The notes beneath the pieces were generated by a model that was not told the origin of the DNA, searched no databases, and was given only the letters and a program-made list of their open reading frames with translations. Both the position numbers and the translations under genes were made by a program. Below, piece by piece: positions 24,807-33,216 of a stretch of DNA of 64,000 nucleotides. How positions within the stretch are numbered: position 1 is the first letter of the stretch; each line of letters begins with the position of its first letter. This DNA comes from Actinocatenispora rupis (lineage in GTDB: Bacteria > Actinomycetota > Actinomycetes > Mycobacteriales > Micromonosporaceae), in NCBI RefSeq assembly GCF_016861975.1, contig NZ_BOMB01000004.1, positions 1 to 64,000 on the forward strand, given 5' to 3'.

Positions 24807-25673
24807 ATGGCCGCTCCGACGACCCGCACCCTCGACGCGCCCGGCGCCGTCCTGACCTACGACGTACGCCCGAACGAGGGGAGCACCGAACCGCCGCTGC
24901 TGCTGGTCGCGTCCCCGATGGCCGCGTCCGCGTTCGTCGGCCTCGCCGCACAGTTCACCGACCGCACCGTCGTCACGTACGATCCGCGCGGCGCCGACCG
25001 CAGCCCGCGTACCGACGGGGCCGACCGGTCCACCCCGGAGGAGCACGCCGACGACCTGCGCCGCGTCATCGACGCCGTCGGCGGCGGGCCGGTCGACATC
25101 TTCGCCAGCAGCGGCGGCGCGGTCAACGCCCTCGTCCTCGTCGCGCAGCACGGCGACCGGGTACGCACCCTCGTCGCGCACGAGCCGCCCGCCTCGTCCG
25201 CACTGCCCGACCGAGCCCAGGTACTCGCCGCCTGCACCGACATCCGCGAGACGTACCTGAAGTCCGGGTTCGGGCCCGGCATGGCGAAGTTCATCATGCT
25301 GGTCAGCCACCAGGGCCCGCTCACCGACGAGTACGCCGCGCGGCCCGCGCCCGACCCGGCCGCGTTCGGCCTGCCCACCGACGACGACAGCGTCCGCGAC
25401 AACCCGCTGCTCGGGCAGAACATGATCACGTGCAACGAGTACGAGCACGACTTCGCGGCGCTGAGGTCCGCACCCACCCGCATCGTCGTCGGCGTCGGCG
25501 CCACCTCCGGCGAGACTTTGCCCGCCCGCGCCGGCCGCGCCATCGCCGACCGCCTCGGCACCGAACCGACCACGTTCCCCGGCGACCACGGCGGGTTCGT
25601 CGCGGGCGGCGAGTACGGCGGCACCGGCGACCCCGTCGCCTTCGGCGCCGCCCTCCGTGCCACCCTCGGCTGA
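24807..25673 (+). CDS. Alpha/beta hydrolase
   Basis: 288 residues from ATG 24807, after GGAGGA. The strand PLLLVASPMAASAFVGLAAQF replaces the usual H-G oxyanion motif with S-P. VVTYDPRGADRSPR is the D-P-R-G-x-x-x-S motif of class I hydrolases. VDIFASSGGAVNAL holds the nucleophile, here A-S-S-G-G rather than G-x-S-x-G, and FPGDHGGF the catalytic His. The nucleophile and His are present. Family members include esterases and putative epoxide hydrolases. No operon partner. Confidence 0.88.
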   Translation: MAAPTTRTLDAPGAVLTYDVRPNEGSTEPPLLLVASPMAASAFVGLAAQFTDRTVVTYDPRGADRSPRTDGADRSTPEEHADDLRRVIDAVGGGPVDIFASSGGAVNALVLVAQHGDRVRTLVAHEPPASSALPDRAQVLAACTDIRETYLKSGFGPGMAKFIMLVSHQGPLTDEYAARPAPDPAAFGLPTDDDSVRDNPLLGQNMITCNEYEHDFAALRSAPTRIVVGVGATSGETLPARAGRAIADRLGTEPTTFPGDHGGFVAGGEYGGTGDPVAFGAALRATLG

Positions 25674-25684
25674 CTCCCCCGCCG

Positions 25685-25709
25685 GGATCCCTTGCCCACC
25701 AACCAATCC
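25685..25709. repeat. 25-nt interrupted palindrome (element copy)
   Basis: Left arm GGATCCCTTG, loop CCCAC, right arm CAACCAATCC, starting 12 nt after the stop of the hydrolase gene. Confidence 0.65.
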
Positions 25710-26047
25710 CGCTCCGGTTCCCGCCGGCCCGGCTCACCGCGGTCTGTTGTCCTCCCGCCGATCCGGTACGCGCCGGCGCCGCTCGGCGTACCGCGCGACC
25801 GGCGACGAGCCGCGGGTGACGGGGTGCTGGCGCGAAGGTCCACTATGGAGAGTCGGTCGGGCGGGCCGGATCCGCCCGCGTCACGGACTTGCGAAACTCC
25901 ACGACTTCCCTTGCGTGGTAAGCATTTGCGAACGTCCCGACTCGCCGCGCGGGATGTCGTGGACACCGAGCGGCCGGCGACGTTCGGTGTCCCCATCCGG
26001 TCGGGACGCGAAGCCGTTCTGTGTTGTGGCGTCGGCCGCATGCCGTA

Positions 26048-26360
26048 CGCGACGCCGGCCCTCGAACACAGGTCGGCGTTCACAGTTGTTGCCGCGGAAC
26101 ATCTGGCGCCTCCGAGGTACGGCGGCGACCAGCGTCGTGGCCACACACCGGGCGCGACGCCGACCCTCGAACACAAGTCGGCGCTCGCGGTTGTAGCCGC
26201 AGAACAGCTGACCCTCCGAGGTACAGCGGCGTTCGGCGTCGTGGCCCCAAGCCGAGCGCGACGCCGACGCTCGAACGCCGGTCGCCGCTCGCGGTTGTGG
26301 CCGCAGAATGGCTGGCTCCTCCGAGTACAGCGGCCGTTCGGCGTCGTGGCCGGGATGCGG
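26048..26360. repeat. Three tandem ~105-bp non-coding repeat units
   Basis: Units begin at 26048, 26153 and 26257, each with CGCGACGCCG near the start, CTCGAAC, then GTTGTNGCCGCNGAA, CTCCGAGGTAC and a GTTCGGCGTCGTGGCC-like end. Periods are 105 and 104 bp, so the units fall in different reading frames and do not encode a repeat protein. Within a unit CGACGCCGA can pair with TCGGCGTCG about 70 nt later, and GCGG-TTGTAG-CCGC forms a small hairpin. The third copy fades after about 26340. The rest of the 946-nt gap 25674-26619 shows only the palindrome at 25685 and no supported gene. Confidence 0.75.
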
Positions 26361-26619
26361 CGGCCGCGTGTGCGGTGGCGTTCGGTGCCGTGGCGCGGCG
26401 GGATGCTCGGTATGGCCGGTGTCCGGGGACGGGAGCGGCGTGGGCCGGACCCGGTCGTACGAGGGGATCCGGGGTCGGTGCGTTCCGGTGCACCCGGGAC
26501 GGTGAGCGGGGGTGGGTTCGCGCCCGGGTGGGCGTCGGCCGGGCGTACGGTCGCAGCGTAGGGCGGGTGCCGTGGACGCGGCGGCACGGCGGTACGGCGA
26601 CGACGCACGAGGGGGCGCC

Positions 26620-26916
26620 ATGACCACGACCCACACCGAACACACCGGGCACGGCCACACGCACGGCGACGGCTGCGGGCACGTGGCCGTACCGCACGGG
26701 GATCACGTGGACTACGTGCACGACGGGCACCTGCACCGCGAGCACGGCGGGCACACCGACGAGTGCGAGCCGACAGGGCACGTCGAGCACACCGGGCACA
26801 CGCACACCCACGGCGACGGGTGCGGCCACGTCGCGGTGCCGCACGGCGACCACGTCGACTACGTGCACGACGGGCACCGGCACGCGCTGCACGAGGGCCA
26901 CGTCGACGACCACTGA
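26620..26916 (+). CDS. Histidine-rich metal-binding protein
   Basis: 98 residues from ATG 26620 with GAGGGGGC upstream; roughly a quarter of residues are His. It is an internal duplication. HTHGDGCGHVAVPHGDHVDYVHDGH occurs twice, at about residues 13-37 and 62-86, separated by an Asp/Glu/His linker with one further Cys (DECEPTG). The block binds divalent metals by its composition (Zn2+, Ni2+, Co2+ or Cu2+). Similar short proteins occur in actinomycetes, often beside zinc-uptake or Fur/Zur genes, but none is nearby here. Role inferred: metal storage or buffering. Confidence 0.85.
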   Translation: MTTTHTEHTGHGHTHGDGCGHVAVPHGDHVDYVHDGHLHREHGGHTDECEPTGHVEHTGHTHTHGDGCGHVAVPHGDHVDYVHDGHRHALHEGHVDDH

Positions 26917-26958
26917 CCCGATCTCCCCCGATCCGTCCGACCGGTGGAGGATGACCGG

Positions 26959-27468
26959 ATGATCGGTGACCGGTGGGGCGTCCGGGACGACGAGGTACGG
27001 CGGCGTTATCCGTGCGACGACTTCGTTCCCGCACCCGTACTCCAGGCGTGGCGCGGTGTCGACGTCGCGGCCTCCGCCGCCGCGGTCTGGCCCTGGGTCG
27101 GACAGGTGCGCATCGCGCCGTACTCGTACGACTGGATCGACAACCTGGGCCGGCGCTCACCGCAGAACCTGGTCGGCCTGCCCGAACCGCGCGTCGGCGA
27201 ACCGTTCACCACCGCCGGTGGGCGCCAGCGCGGCCGGATCGTCGCGGTCGAGCCCGGACGCGAACTCACCGGCACCATCATGGGCGCCTTCCTGTCGTAC
27301 GTGCTCGTGCCCGACGGGCCCGACCGAACCCGCCTGCTGCTCAAGGTTTCCTTGCGTACCAACCGGTTGGTGGCGCCGGCGGCGTCCGTCGGCGACCTCG
27401 TCATGGCCCGCCGCCAACTGCTGAACCTCAAGCGCCTCGCCGAGGGCGGCGGATCCCCCACCCCCTGA
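26959..27468 (+). CDS. SRPBCC/polyketide-cyclase-like protein
   Basis: 169 residues from ATG 26959; GGTGGAGG at 26943-26950 is its ribosome binding site, and the GTG at 26944 lies within that site. The sequence APVLQAWRGVDVAASAAAVWPWVGQVRIAPYSYDWIDN, with strands VEPGRELTGTIMGAFLSYVLVPDGPDRTRLLLKVSL and a long C-terminal helix, fits the START/SRPBCC fold (hydrophobic ligand cavity). W-x-W-V-x-Q-x-R-x-x-x-Y-S-Y-D is a recurrent motif in this group. 42 nt after the His-rich gene, possibly co-transcribed. Confidence 0.8.
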   Translation: MIGDRWGVRDDEVRRRYPCDDFVPAPVLQAWRGVDVAASAAAVWPWVGQVRIAPYSYDWIDNLGRRSPQNLVGLPEPRVGEPFTTAGGRQRGRIVAVEPGRELTGTIMGAFLSYVLVPDGPDRTRLLLKVSLRTNRLVAPAASVGDLVMARRQLLNLKRLAEGGGSPTP

Positions 27469-27596
27469 CCGCATCCCGTCGTACGCCCACCGCACGGCCG
27501 CTCTCCCGCGCGAAACGGTGCTTCCACCGCGCACGGCGCGAACCGACCGCATGATGCCGCAGCTCTCCAACTCGTCACGGTTCCGCGCAATCGGCG

Positions 27597-27621
27597 GGAA
27601 GCCTTGCACACCAACCGGAAG
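27597..27621. repeat. 25-nt interrupted palindrome (element copy)
   Basis: Left arm GGAAGCCTTG, loop CACAC, right arm CAACCGGAAG. In the 765-nt gap between the SRPBCC gene and the hydrolase at 28234. Confidence 0.6.
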
Positions 27622-27805
27622 CGGTACGCTCGGGCCGCGGTGACGGTATGCGATCAGGACCGGGTGGGTGATGTCCGGCGAGCCCGGCATGTCAGTACGG
27701 TGCGCCACCGGTGTCCACCGATCGTGGCGTACACCGGGTTAACGATGGGGGAACTGACCCGGGCCCCGTTGGTTCCCGGCACGGATCGCGGTCACGATGG
27801 CGGCA

Positions 27806-27978
27806 CGGACGCGACGCCAGGTGCTGGGGGGTTGCCTGGCGTCGCGTCCGGGTGCGGTCGGGTGCCGGGGTCACCTCGCCGTCCGACACGGGTGCGGCGC
27901 CAGGCGCTGGGGGGTTGCCTGGTCCCGTGCCCCACTCGGCCGCCCGGCCGGGCTCCACGTGGGCCCGGCCGGGCGGCC
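27806..27978. repeat. Cluster of three hairpins, two sharing a 23-nt core
   Basis: Hairpin 1: 16-bp perfect arms 27806-27821 / 27835-27850. Hairpin 2: inner stem CCAGG/CCTGG at 27900-27922, outer CACGGG/CCCGTG at 27887-27929. Hairpin 3: 16-bp perfect arms 27938-27953 / 27963-27978. Hairpins 1 and 2 share CCAGG-(T/C)GCTGGGGGGTTG-CCTGG with one difference, while their outer stems differ in sequence but stay paired. Beyond the palindrome at 27597, the remaining gap (27469-28233) shows no supported gene. Confidence 0.65.
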
Positions 27979-28233
27979 CCGTGCCGGACGACCGCACCCA
28001 CCCCGAGCCCCGGAACCCGCGCCGAGCACACCGGCACCGCACCGCGCGGCCGACTCAGTACGACGGGACGACGGCGTGGCACGGCAACGAGTGCGGCGCG
28101 GGCGATCGCTGGCGAGTACCGGGCGGCGGTGGGTCATCGGGCTGGGGATGACCTCGGAGGTCATCGACCGGGTGCGGGGTCGGCGGGCAGGGTTGCCGGT
28201 GTCGGACGAGGAACGGACAACCGGGAGATCGAG

Positions 28234-29049
28234 ATGCCGTACGTGACCGCCAGCGACGGAACCCGCCTGGCGTACGAGGACTACGGGACGGGGGCGCCGG
28301 TGGTGTTCGTGGCCGGCTGGGCGCTGGGCGCGGACATGTGGGAGTTCCAGGTACCGCGGTTCCTGGAGGAGGGGTACCGGTGCGTGTTGCGGGACCGGCG
28401 CGGCCACGCCCGTTCGGACCGCCCGTCGACCGGGTACGACATGGACACGCTCGCGGACGATCTGGCCGTACTGCTGGACGCGCTGGACCTGCGGGACGTG
28501 ACGCTGGTGGCGCACTCGTTCGGTGGTGTGGAGGTGGCGCACTACCTGGGCCGGCACGGGTCGGCGCGGATCGCGCGGGTGGTGCTGGTGGCGGCGTGCC
28601 TGCCGTCGATGCGGCGCAGCGCGGCCAACCCGGAGGGTGTACCGGCGGAGCTGTGCGCGGCGTCGATCGCGTCGCTGCGGGCGGACCGGTACAGGTGGTT
28701 GGCGGACCGGAGCCAGGCGTACTTCGCCACGCACCTCGGCAACGACGTGTCGCCGGCGTTGGTGGACGCGACGGTGCGGCAGTGCCTGGACGTGGCTCCG
28801 TACGCGGCGCTGCGGGTGCAGGAGGTCAACCTGACCACGGCGCACGAGGACGTCCTGCCGACGATCGACGTGCCGGTACTGGTGGTGCACGGGGACGCGG
28901 ACGCGTCGGCGCCGGTGCACATCACGGGGCGGCGTACGGCGAAGGCGATCCCGGGGGCGGTCTACCACGAGTACGCGGCGGCGGGGCACGGGTTGTACGT
29001 CACGCACGCGGAGCGGCTCAACGGCGACATCCTCGACTTCATGTCCTGA
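28234..29049 (+). CDS. Alpha/beta hydrolase, non-haem chloroperoxidase/arylesterase type
   Basis: 271 residues from ATG 28234 (MPYVTASDGTRLAYEDYGTG). VVFVAGWALGADMWEFQVP gives the oxyanion region, DRRGHARSDRP the D-x-R-G-x-x-x-S-x-x-P motif and VTLVAHSFGGVEVAHYL the nucleophile Ser (H-S-x-G-G). VLVVHGDADASAPVH supplies the acid and YAAAGHGLYVTHAERLN the catalytic His. The H-S-x-G-G and G-D-x-D-x-x-x-P forms match bacterial non-haem haloperoxidases, which are in fact esterases/perhydrolases. It is convergent with the 2H gene, the stops being 3 nt apart. Confidence 0.9.
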   Translation: MPYVTASDGTRLAYEDYGTGAPVVFVAGWALGADMWEFQVPRFLEEGYRCVLRDRRGHARSDRPSTGYDMDTLADDLAVLLDALDLRDVTLVAHSFGGVEVAHYLGRHGSARIARVVLVAACLPSMRRSAANPEGVPAELCAASIASLRADRYRWLADRSQAYFATHLGNDVSPALVDATVRQCLDVAPYAALRVQEVNLTTAHEDVLPTIDVPVLVVHGDADASAPVHITGRRTAKAIPGAVYHEYAAAGHGLYVTHAERLNGDILDFMS

Positions 29050-29052
29050 CCG

Positions 29053-29556
29053 TCAGCGGGCGCCGAGCGGTACGTCGAGGCGGGGGCGCCAGCCCTGGTC
29101 GGTGAGTTCGACGACGAGCAGGGCGGTGGCGGCGGCCCGCACCGGCAGCAGCGGCCGTACGCCGGCGGTGACGCGGTCGAGTTCGGTGGCGGTGCCGCCC
29201 ATCGCGAGGGTGAGGTGGGCGGCGGGTCGCGGACCGAACCGCCCACCGTACGGCGGGGTCCGCGGCCACCGGTCGGCCGCCGCGTCCACGACCGGTTGCA
29301 GCGCCGGTACGGGCACGGCGGCGAACCCGGGCGCGGTCACCGTCTCCGTCAGGTCCAGCCCGACCGGCCCGTACCCGGCGGCGAGTTCGCGCACCGCGTC
29401 CGCCGCCTCCGCCACCGGTACGAACGGGTAGAGCACGGTGACGTGTGCGCCGACGCCGGGACGTACCCGGTCGGGGGCGATGCGGCGGGCGGCGTCGAGC
29501 AGCGGGTCGGCCGCCGGCAGCATGACCACCAGCGCGGTACGGCCGGTGTCGCCCAT
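29053..29556 (-). CDS. 2H phosphoesterase superfamily protein (2'-5' RNA ligase-like)
   Basis: 167 residues from ATG 29556 (MGDTGRTALVVMLPAADPLL). Two H-x-T motifs define the 2H superfamily: HVTVLYPF at about 39-46 and HLTLAMGG at about 114-121. They are about 75 residues apart, the normal spacing, with the duplicated fold on each side. Members hydrolyse 2',3'-cyclic nucleotides or join 2'-5' RNA ends. The specific substrate is unknown. It lies 65 nt after the kup stop on the same strand. Confidence 0.88.
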   Translation of the reverse strand: MGDTGRTALVVMLPAADPLLDAARRIAPDRVRPGVGAHVTVLYPFVPVAEAADAVRELAAGYGPVGLDLTETVTAPGFAAVPVPALQPVVDAAADRWPRTPPYGGRFGPRPAAHLTLAMGGTATELDRVTAGVRPLLPVRAAATALLVVELTDQGWRPRLDVPLGAR

Positions 29557-29621
29557 GCTCTCCCCCGATCGGTTGCCTGGCCGCACGATAGCCGCCCGAG
29601 GGTCGGTCGCCTCGACCGGCG

Positions 29622-31583
29622 TCACAGCTCGACCTGCGAGCCGAGGATGACCGTCCGTTCCCGCGGCAGCTTGAAGTGCTCCGCCGCGTCCGCGGTGAGG
29701 TGCGAGGTGGCGATGAACAGCCGCTTGCGCCACGGCGCCATCGTCGGCGCCGGGCCGCGCCGGATCTCCATCTTCGACAGGAAGTACGTGGCCCGGTCGA
29801 GTTCGAGCCAGCCCTCCGTACGGGCCGGGTCGAGGGTGGCGAGCACCGCCGGCACGTCCGGCGCCTCCATGTACCCGAAGCGGGCGGTGACCTGGATGAT
29901 GCCGTCGTCGTCGTACCCGAGGTCGGCGACGGCGATGCGCTCGGCGGCGGGCACCCGCGGCGTCGGTTCGGTGGTGAGCGACAGGATCACCACGTGCTCG
30001 TGCAACACGTGGTTGTACTCGACGTTCGCGCGCATCGCGAGCGGCGTGGCGCGGGCGCCGCGGTTGAGGAACACGGCGGTACCGGGCACCCGGACGGTCG
30101 GCAGCCGATGGCGGCGTACCTGCTCGACGAAGGTGCGCAGGGAGCCCTCGCGGCGCTGCCGTTCGGCGGTGACGACCGCGCGGCCCCGCTGCCACGTCAC
30201 CATCACCGTGAACGCGCTGACCGCGATGAGCAGCGGCAGCCAGGCGCCGTGGGTCAGCTTCGTCAGGTTCGCCGCCAGGAACAGCAGGTCCACCACGAGC
30301 AGTACGGACGCGCCGGCGGCGATCAGCCACACCGGCGTACGCCAGCGTTTGCGGGCGATGTAGAAGAACAGCAGCGTGGTGATCGTGATCGTGCCGGTCA
30401 CCGCCACCCCGTACGCGAAGGCCAGCGCCGCCGAGCTGCGGAACGCGAACACCAGCGTGAGGACGGAGACCAGCAGCAGCCAGTTCACCCACGGCACGTA
30501 GATCTGGCCGAACCGCTGCGCGGACGTGTGCGCGACCCGCAGCCGCGGCAGGTACCCGAGGCGCGCGGCCTGCGCGGCCACCGAGTACGCGCCGGTGATG
30601 ACGGCCTGCGCGGCGATGACGGTGGCCGCGGTCGCCAGGAGTACCAGGGGAAGGCGGCCCCAGCCGGGCGCGAGCAGGAAGAACGGGCTGTGCACGTTGT
30701 GCGGGTCGGCGAGGATCAGCGCGCCCTGGCCCATGTAGCTGGCCAGGCACGCCGGGAACACCAGGAACAGCCAGGACCGGGTGATCGCGGGCCGGCCGAA
30801 GTGCCCCATGTCCGCGTACAGCGCCTCGGCGCCGGTCACCGCCAGTACCACCGCGGCCAGCGAGAAGAACGCCACCCCGAAGTGCCCCACCAGGAACCCC
30901 ACCGCGTACGTCGGGGACAGCGCGCGGAGGATCTCCGGCCGGCGCGTGATCCCCACCAGCCCGAGCGTCCCGATGGCCACGAACCAGGCGATCATCACCG
31001 GCCCGAACACCCGGCCCACCGCACCCGTGCCGCGCCGCTGTACCAGGAACAGCACCAGGATGATCACCGCCGTGACCGGCACGACCAGCTCGCCCAGCGA
31101 CGGCTCGACGACCTTCAACCCCTCCACGGCGGAGAGTACGGAGATCGCCGGGGTGATCATGCTGTCGCCGACGAACAGCGACGCGCCGAAGATGCCGAGC
31201 CCGGCGAGCAGCATCGCGGCCCGGCGACCCGGCCCGGCTCCCCACCGGCGTACGAGGGTGATCAGGGCCATGATGCCGCCCTCGCCGTCGTTGTCCGCGC
31301 GCATCGCCAGCAGCACGTACGTCACGGTGACGATCACCGTCACCGACCAGAACACCAGCGACACCACCCCGTACACGTCGCCGGTGGTGAGCGGGACCGG
31401 ATGCGGGTCCGTCGGGTCGAACACCGTCTGGAGCGTGTAGATCGGGCTCGTACCGATGTCGCCGAACACCACGCCCAGCGCGCCCACCGCCAGCGCCAGC
31501 CGCGCGGTGCCCGTCGGCTTCGGTACCGGACGTGCCCGACCGGGCGGTCCGTCCGGTGCCGCGGAGCCCTGCTGGTCGGACAC
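29622..31583 (-). CDS. kup: KUP/HAK/KT family potassium transporter
   Basis: 653 residues from GTG 31583, preceded by GGAAGGGGG; the frame continues upstream but without a better start. Twelve helices. ALGVVFGDIGTSPIYTLQTVF is the highly conserved N-terminal Kup signature. DNDGEGGIMALITLVRR, FVGDSMITPAISVLSAVEG, TGAEALYADMGHFGRPAI and YMGQGALIL follow in the expected order. The long cytoplasmic C-terminus, including ERTVILGSQVEL-like ends, is normal. Known role: proton-coupled K+ uptake at low potassium or acidic pH. Probably monocistronic. Confidence 0.95.
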   Translation of the reverse strand: MSDQQGSAAPDGPPGRARPVPKPTGTARLALAVGALGVVFGDIGTSPIYTLQTVFDPTDPHPVPLTTGDVYGVVSLVFWSVTVIVTVTYVLLAMRADNDGEGGIMALITLVRRWGAGPGRRAAMLLAGLGIFGASLFVGDSMITPAISVLSAVEGLKVVEPSLGELVVPVTAVIILVLFLVQRRGTGAVGRVFGPVMIAWFVAIGTLGLVGITRRPEILRALSPTYAVGFLVGHFGVAFFSLAAVVLAVTGAEALYADMGHFGRPAITRSWLFLVFPACLASYMGQGALILADPHNVHSPFFLLAPGWGRLPLVLLATAATVIAAQAVITGAYSVAAQAARLGYLPRLRVAHTSAQRFGQIYVPWVNWLLLVSVLTLVFAFRSSAALAFAYGVAVTGTITITTLLFFYIARKRWRTPVWLIAAGASVLLVVDLLFLAANLTKLTHGAWLPLLIAVSAFTVMVTWQRGRAVVTAERQRREGSLRTFVEQVRRHRLPTVRVPGTAVFLNRGARATPLAMRANVEYNHVLHEHVVILSLTTEPTPRVPAAERIAVADLGYDDDGIIQVTARFGYMEAPDVPAVLATLDPARTEGWLELDRATYFLSKMEIRRGPAPTMAPWRKRLFIATSHLTADAAEHFKLPRERTVILGSQVEL

Positions 31584-31819
31584 GACAGCCCCCTTCCGCG
31601 GGGTCTCCGGCCCGGTCCGGTACCGCCGGCCCCCGGCGAACGCCACTGCCCACAGGATCGCGGACGCCGGCCCCGCCCGCCGCCGATCGGCGAGATCATC
31701 GCCGTACGGCCCGGGTACCGCGCTGCCGCGGAAACGCGGGCGGTGGAGCGGTGAGTTCGGCGCGCCCGCGTCGTCCAATCCAGTACCAGAGGATCCGGCA
31801 CACCCGAGGAGCACGCGCC

Positions 31820-32428
31820 ATGCGCACGATCACCGCAGGACTGTTCATCTCCGTCGACGGCGTCGTCGAGGACCCGCAGGACTGGCACTTCCCGTACTTC
31901 AACGACGAGATGGCCCGCGCGGTCGACAGCCAGATCGGCTCGGCGGACACGCTGCTGCTCGGCCGTACCACGTTCGACGGTTTCGCCGCGGCGTGGCCGG
32001 ACCGGGAACTTGCCGGCGGCCCGGACGCCGGCATGGCCAAGAGCCTCGGCGACGCCCGCAAGATCGTCGTCACCACCCGGGACCTCGACACCACCTGGCG
32101 CAACTCCGAGCGGCTCGTCGGCGACCTCGTCCCGGCCGTCACCGCGCTCAAGGACTCGGCGGGCGGCACCATCGCCATGAGCGGCTCCGTCTCCGTGGTA
32201 CGCCAGCTCCTCACCGCCGGCCTGCTCGATGAGCTCCACCTGCTCGTCCACCCGGTCGTCCGGTACAAGGGGCTGCGGTTGTTCGAGCACGGCGACGCGC
32301 CGCTGCCGCTGACGTTGCGGTCGTCGACCGCGTTCGAGACCGGCGTCGTGCACCTCGTGTACGGCCCGGACACCGCGCCGCCGGCCGGCACGTACGAGGA
32401 CGCGAAGCAGTTCCTCGGCGACGAGTGA
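31820..32428 (+). CDS. RibD C-terminal/dihydrofolate-reductase-like protein
   Basis: 202 residues from ATG 31820. MRTITAGLFISVDGVVEDPQDW is the N-terminal strand of the RibD_C/DHFR-like family (S-x-D-G). DTLLLGRTTFDGFAAAWPD is the L-L-G-R-x-T-x-x-x-F-x-x-x-W motif, GGTIAMSGSVSVVRQLL the NADPH-binding G-S and LDELHLLVHPVVRYKGLRLF the terminal L-D-E-x-x-L-x-x-x-P-V motif. These proteins are NADPH-dependent reductases whose substrates are mostly unknown. A second family member is at 45345. Confidence 0.9.
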   Translation: MRTITAGLFISVDGVVEDPQDWHFPYFNDEMARAVDSQIGSADTLLLGRTTFDGFAAAWPDRELAGGPDAGMAKSLGDARKIVVTTRDLDTTWRNSERLVGDLVPAVTALKDSAGGTIAMSGSVSVVRQLLTAGLLDELHLLVHPVVRYKGLRLFEHGDAPLPLTLRSSTAFETGVVHLVYGPDTAPPAGTYEDAKQFLGDE

Positions 32429-32485
32429 CCGCGACGTGGGGGTGTCAACGGGTGTCGGACCGGACACGCTCTAGTGTCGTCGGCC

Positions 32486-33115
32486 GTGACCGACACCGCC
32501 CCGCGCGCCGCCGCGACCGCAGACGCCTACGACGCCATCGCCACCCTGTACGCCGAGCTGCCGCGTGACCAGCTGCCGCTGGAGCGGGCGCTGTTCGACG
32601 CGTACGCCGAGCACGTACGGGCCGGTGCGGCCGGGCCGGTGGCGGAGCTGGGCTGCGGTCCGGGCCCGATCACCCGGCAGCTGACGGACCTGGGCCTCGA
32701 CGCGTACGGCGTGGACCTGTCGCCGGTGATGGTCGACCTCGCCCGCGCCGCGTACCCGGAGCTGCGGTTCGAGGTGGGGTCGATGGACGCGCTGGACCTG
32801 CCGGACGGCGCGCTGCGCGGCATCGTCTCCTGGTACTCGATCATCCACGCCACCCCGCAGGAGCTGCCGTCGTACCTGGCGGAGTTCGCGCGGGTGCTGG
32901 CGACCGGCGGGCACCTGCTGCTGGGGTTCTTCGAGGCGGAGGGCGGGCCGGTCGCCGCGTTCGACCACAAGGTGACGACGGCTTACCGGTGGCCGGTGGA
33001 CGAGCTGGCCGCGCTCGCCGCCGACGCCGGTTTCGTCGAGCTCGGCCGGATGCTGCGCGAGCCGGGCGAGGGCGAACGATTCCGCCGCGGCCACCTGCTG
33101 ATGCGCCGCGCCTGA
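32486..33115 (+). CDS. Class I SAM-dependent methyltransferase
   Basis: 209 residues from GTG 32486; GTG 32474 is possible but overlaps the -10 box TCTAGT (32470-32475), so I favour a leaderless start. Motif I is VAELGCGPGPITRQL (E-L-G-C-G-P-G), motif II LDAYGVDLSPVMVDLAR and motif IV ALRGIVSWYSIIHATPQEL. ARVLATGGHLLLGFFEAEGG is the product-release strand. It belongs to the Methyltransf_11/25 group with a small-molecule substrate not defined by sequence. Confidence 0.9.
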   Translation: MTDTAPRAAATADAYDAIATLYAELPRDQLPLERALFDAYAEHVRAGAAGPVAELGCGPGPITRQLTDLGLDAYGVDLSPVMVDLARAAYPELRFEVGSMDALDLPDGALRGIVSWYSIIHATPQELPSYLAEFARVLATGGHLLLGFFEAEGGPVAAFDHKVTTAYRWPVDELAALAADAGFVELGRMLREPGEGERFRRGHLLMRRA

Positions 33116-33216
33116 CGGGACTGGTTCTCGTACCCCGTTACCGGCGCGGCGGCGTGCCGGGCGCCGCCGGCGGGACGGGTCGCGGCCCGCTTGCCGCAGG
33201 CGGATACGTTCCTGTG

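Noticed and set aside
26048-26360. CRISPR array or repeat protein
   Set aside because: Whole units repeat without spacers, and frames differ between units.
25692-26561. 289-codon open frame across the 105-bp repeats
   Set aside because: The repeat period is not a multiple of three, successive units are read in different frames, and no domain is recognisable.
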